Positions 61,321-64,000 of a stretch of DNA of 64,000 bases are shown piece after piece. A model generated the notes under the pieces. That model was not told where the DNA came from. It saw nothing but the letters and a program-made list of their open reading frames with translations, and made no database searches. Each line of letters starts with the position of its first letter. Within the stretch, counting starts at the first letter, position 1. Made by a program: the position numbers and the translations under genes. The DNA is taken from positions 62,001 through 126,000 of the forward strand of contig NZ_LZJN01000191.1 in NCBI RefSeq assembly GCF_001667735.1. The letters run 5' to 3'. This stretch comes from Mycobacterium sp. E183 (GTDB lineage: Bacteria > Actinomycetota > Actinomycetes > Mycobacteriales > Mycobacteriaceae).

Positions 61321-63713
61321 ACCGGCCGCTGACGGGGTTGCGTGTCGTCGAGCTGGCCTCCGAGATCGCGGGGCCGTATTGCACAAAACTGCTCGTCGAC
61401 CTGGGCGCCGACGTATTCAAGATCGAGCCGCCGGCGGGTGACCCGTTGCGCCGGTGGGGTCCGTTCCCCGCGAACGTTCCGGATCCCGAGCGATGCGGGC
61501 TGTTCGGGTATCTCAATGCGGGAAAACGCGGAACGACAGTCGATTTCGGTCAGGAGGATGGCCTCGCCGCCGTCCACGAGTTGACCGCGACGGCGGATGT
61601 GCTCGTCGAGGACCTGCCGGCGGGCTCGGCTGCCCGCCTGGAGTGGGGACTGGACCTGGAGGCTCTTGGCCGGATCAACCCCGGCCTCATAGTCGTCCGG
61701 ATCTCGAGCTTCGGCCAGGAGGGACCGCTTCGCGACCGGGTGACGACTCCGTTGACCTTGCAGGCGGCCGCGGGGTGGGTGAACATGCGCGATCCCGGTC
61801 GGGCTCCGGTGCAGGCGGGCGCCCGGATTCCGGAGTACATCGCGGGCTCGTATGCGGCCCTCGGGACGCTGACTGCACTGCGAATCGCCGCGGGCGGAAC
61901 GAACAGGCCCGTCGAGGTTGACGTCTCGATGTTCGAGTCGTTGCTGTCGACGCTGCCGTATCCGATGCTGATGGCGGCTCGCCTGAAAAGCCTTGGTCTG
62001 CCGACGAATTCCAAAGCCGCACCGATGCTGGGGATCGTTCGGGCCGCCGATGGCTGGATCGGCATCAACTGCCTGACCGGCCAGCACTGGCTGGACGTGT
62101 GCGCCATGGTCGGGTTGCCCGAATTCGGCGAGCATCAGCTCGCGGTCATGCTGGGCGGGCCAGAGCGCGGCGAGTTCTTTGCCAAGGCACAGCCCTTCCT
62201 CGATTCGATGACCGTCTCCGATCTGGTCGAGCTGAGTCAGGCCATGCGGATACCCGCCGCGCCGGTCACCGACGGCGACACCATTCTCGCCTGTCCGCAG
62301 TACGCCGAGCGAGGGTTCTTCGTCAAGGCCCCGACCGAATCCGGCGGATTCACCAGACCTGGTGCGCCGTTTCGGTTTTCGAAGACGCCGGTGCCGCCAT
62401 CGCCGCCTGCTCCCGCCCTCCGAAGCGCCACGCAGGCCGCTTGGGGCGAGCGGGAAGCACCCCGGTGGGAGGACGGCGTCCGCAATGTCGCCCTGCCGTT
62501 CGACGGTTTGAAGGTCTTCGACCTGAGCACCTTCTGGGCGGGCGCCTACCTGACGTGCTACCTCGGCGCGTTCGGGGCGGACGTGGTCAAGGTCGAATCC
62601 ATCCAACGCCCCGACGGCCACCGCTACTCCGGCTCGTTACTCCGCGAAGGGGAAGACTGGTACGAACGGGGGCCACTTTGGCAGGGAACGAACCTCAACA
62701 AGCGCGATATCACCCTGGACCTCAACTCCGCCGCCGGCCGCGAGTTGGCCCTGCGGCTGGCCGCCGAGGCCGACGTGGTGGTGGAGAACTTCTCGCCGCG
62801 CGTGGTCGAGCAATTCGGGCTCGACTATGAGTCCCTCGCGAAGATCAATCCCGGCGTGATCATGGTGCGAATGCCCGGATTCGGTCTGGAAGGGCCGTGG
62901 CGCGACTACGTGGGCTGGGCGCTGAACATCGAACAGGTGTCCGGGATGTCGGCGATGACCGGTTACCCGGATGGCCCGCCGTGCAACCTGCAGGGCCCCG
63001 CCGATCCCATCGCCGGCGTACATGCGGGTGTGGCATTGCTGGCCGCGCTCGAGCATCGGCGGTCGACCGGTGAGGGCCAGCTCATCGAGGTCGCGCAAAT
63101 CGAGGTTGGCGCTGCGGTGACCGCCGAACCGGTGATCGAGTACTCACTGACGGGCACGGTGCGGCCGCGGGAGGGAAATCGGCACCGCGAATACGCCCAA
63201 GGCGTTTATCCGACGGCCCGCACCGACGAGTGGATCGCGATCTCCGTGCGCGACGACGCCGACTGGGTCGCGCTGCTGGCCGCCATCGATCGTGACGAGC
63301 TGCGCGACGACCCGAGATTCGCGACTGCGGAAGCTCGCCGGCAACACCACGACGAATTCGACGAGGTGCTCGCGAGTTGGACGAGCAGGCGACCCGCCGG
63401 TGAGCTGGTGGCAACGCTTGTCCGACAACGCGTCCCAGCCGAGCGTCTACTTGCAGCCGACGAGATGTATGACGTCGAACAGCTCGATGCGCGCGGTTTC
63501 TATCAAGATTTGGCCCACCCGATCACTGGCCGACAGAGGTTTCCGGGCTGGCCATTTCAGATCTCGCCGGGCCCCGCACACCACCACCGGACCGCCGCAC
63601 CGACGCTGGGTCAGCACAACGCCGAGGTGCTTGGGGCGCTTGGACTGTCCGATGCGGACATCGACGCGTTGCAGGAGCAACGCGTCATCGGCCAACGCAT
63701 TCTCAACGCGTAG
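61317..63713 (+). CDS. Double-domain family III CoA-transferase
   Basis: 798 aa, twice the usual length: two CaiB/BaiF domains in tandem, about residues 1-360 and 395-798. Each has the N-terminal CoA segments (GLRVVELASEIAGPYCTKLL; GLKVFDLSTFWAGAYLTCYL). The second domain keeps the catalytic Asp (ADPIAGVHAG). In the first the equivalent position reads PEYIAGSYAA, with Glu instead of Asp, so that half may be impaired or structural. GTG start in GTGA overlap with the ALDH stop. Confidence 0.88.
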   Translation: MNRPLTGLRVVELASEIAGPYCTKLLVDLGADVFKIEPPAGDPLRRWGPFPANVPDPERCGLFGYLNAGKRGTTVDFGQEDGLAAVHELTATADVLVEDLPAGSAARLEWGLDLEALGRINPGLIVVRISSFGQEGPLRDRVTTPLTLQAAAGWVNMRDPGRAPVQAGARIPEYIAGSYAALGTLTALRIAAGGTNRPVEVDVSMFESLLSTLPYPMLMAARLKSLGLPTNSKAAPMLGIVRAADGWIGINCLTGQHWLDVCAMVGLPEFGEHQLAVMLGGPERGEFFAKAQPFLDSMTVSDLVELSQAMRIPAAPVTDGDTILACPQYAERGFFVKAPTESGGFTRPGAPFRFSKTPVPPSPPAPALRSATQAAWGEREAPRWEDGVRNVALPFDGLKVFDLSTFWAGAYLTCYLGAFGADVVKVESIQRPDGHRYSGSLLREGEDWYERGPLWQGTNLNKRDITLDLNSAAGRELALRLAAEADVVVENFSPRVVEQFGLDYESLAKINPGVIMVRMPGFGLEGPWRDYVGWALNIEQVSGMSAMTGYPDGPPCNLQGPADPIAGVHAGVALLAALEHRRSTGEGQLIEVAQIEVGAAVTAEPVIEYSLTGTVRPREGNRHREYAQGVYPTARTDEWIAISVRDDADWVALLAAIDRDELRDDPRFATAEARRQHHDEFDEVLASWTSRRPAGELVATLVRQRVPAERLLAADEMYDVEQLDARGFYQDLAHPITGRQRFPGWPFQISPGPAHHHRTAAPTLGQHNAEVLGALGLSDADIDALQEQRVIGQRILNA

Positions 63714-63718
63714 CGATA

Positions 63719-63742
63719 CCCGCCGCCGTCAGCCCCGGCGGG
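63719..63742. terminator. Possible bidirectional hairpin terminator
   Basis: CCCGCCG (63719-63725) and CGGCGGG (63736-63742) form a perfect 7-bp GC stem with a 10-nt loop. It lies between the convergent CoA-transferase and MaoC genes. There is no U-tract, which is common for mycobacterial terminators. Confidence 0.45.
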
Positions 63743-63756
63743 CGTGTGTCGTGTGG

Positions 63757-63999
63757 TCAGGCGTCGACCATCGCCGCGATCGTGTCGACGACGCACGCCG
63801 GTCGGTCGTTGCCCTCGACTTCGACCGTGACGCGCACCGTGGCCCGTCCCCCCTTGTCGTTGCGCTCCACCTTCAGCAGCTCGGCCCCCGCCCGGATGCG
63901 CGAGTCGACCGGCACCGGCGCGGGGAACCGAAGCTTGTCGGAGCCGTAGTTCACCTGCATCGCCAGCCCGGTCACCTTATAGATCTGTTGCACCAGGAT
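63757..63999 (-). CDS. MaoC-family dehydratase (3' part, gene runs off the window)
   Basis: C-terminal 80 residues of a single-domain R-specific enoyl-CoA hydratase-like protein. NYGSDKLRFPAPVPVDSRIR is the characteristic hot-dog segment, followed by the GGRATVRVTVEVEG strand pair. The frame is open to the right edge, so the start is outside the window; the GTG at 63993 is internal. It converges on the CoA-transferase. Confidence 0.85.
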   Translation of the reverse strand: MLVQQIYKVTGLAMQVNYGSDKLRFPAPVPVDSRIRAGAELLKVERNDKGGRATVRVTVEVEGNDRPACVVDTIAAMVDA

Positions 64000-64000
64000 G

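Noticed and set aside
61284-62621. 445-codon frame on the - strand opposite the double CoA-transferase
   Set aside because: No domain pattern; the opposite strand has clear CoA-transferase motifs.

Overview
The window looks like the chromosome of a non-tuberculous Mycobacterium or a close relative. The DNA is GC-rich, many genes start with GTG or TTG, several genes appear to be leaderless, and the block sulfate importer / sirA-cysH / hemW(hemN) / SbtA-like permease / mbtI follows the order known around Rv2386c-Rv2400c in M. tuberculosis. I see no tRNA or rRNA genes, IS elements or CRISPR arrays.

Region 1 (1-12,900) is housekeeping and nutrient acquisition. It holds cysT(partial)-cysW-cysA (+), converging on sirA-cysH (-). 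Upstream of sirA is a 30-residue leader ORF ending in a cysteine cluster (4945-5037), which fits the mycobacterial cysteine-responsive attenuators. Next come hemW, two tandem SbtA-type bicarbonate permeases, a small conserved-looking ORF, mbtI with an IdeR-like box, and a DesA-type acyl-ACP desaturase.

Region 2 (12,900-23,800, all on -) holds two oxidoreductive gene sets. One is esterase-SDR-ferritin-like diiron protein-Baeyer-Villiger monooxygenase-MerR. The other is amidohydrolase-SDR-aldehyde dehydrogenase-alcohol dehydrogenase. A TetR gene follows.

Region 3 (23,800-53,500) is a dense catabolic island. It has six paralogues of the native amine dehydrogenase/2,4-diaminopentanoate dehydrogenase-like family, eight of the window's ten SDRs, three P450s, an AMP-forming acyl-CoA ligase, a family III CoA-transferase, a luciferase-like flavin enzyme, three SnoaL/NTF2-like proteins, an AveC-like membrane protein, and IclR and TetR regulators. 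Genes lie in short operons pointing both ways. Several divergent intergenic regions share the inverted repeat GAGAAY-N4-RTTCTC, which suggests one regulon.

Region 4 (53,500-64,000) is an igr-like thiolytic/aldolytic side-chain module on the - strand: P450, FadE29-like ACAD, MaoC, DUF35, second ACAD, ChsH1-like MaoC, Ltp2-like aldolase. It is divergent from an aldehyde dehydrogenase and a double-domain CoA-transferase. A 29-bp near-perfect inverted repeat lies between the two sets.

Together regions 2-4 suggest a pathway that hydroxylates, oxidises, CoA-activates and shortens a hydrophobic substrate (steroid, terpenoid or branched lipid). The substrate cannot be read from the sequence.
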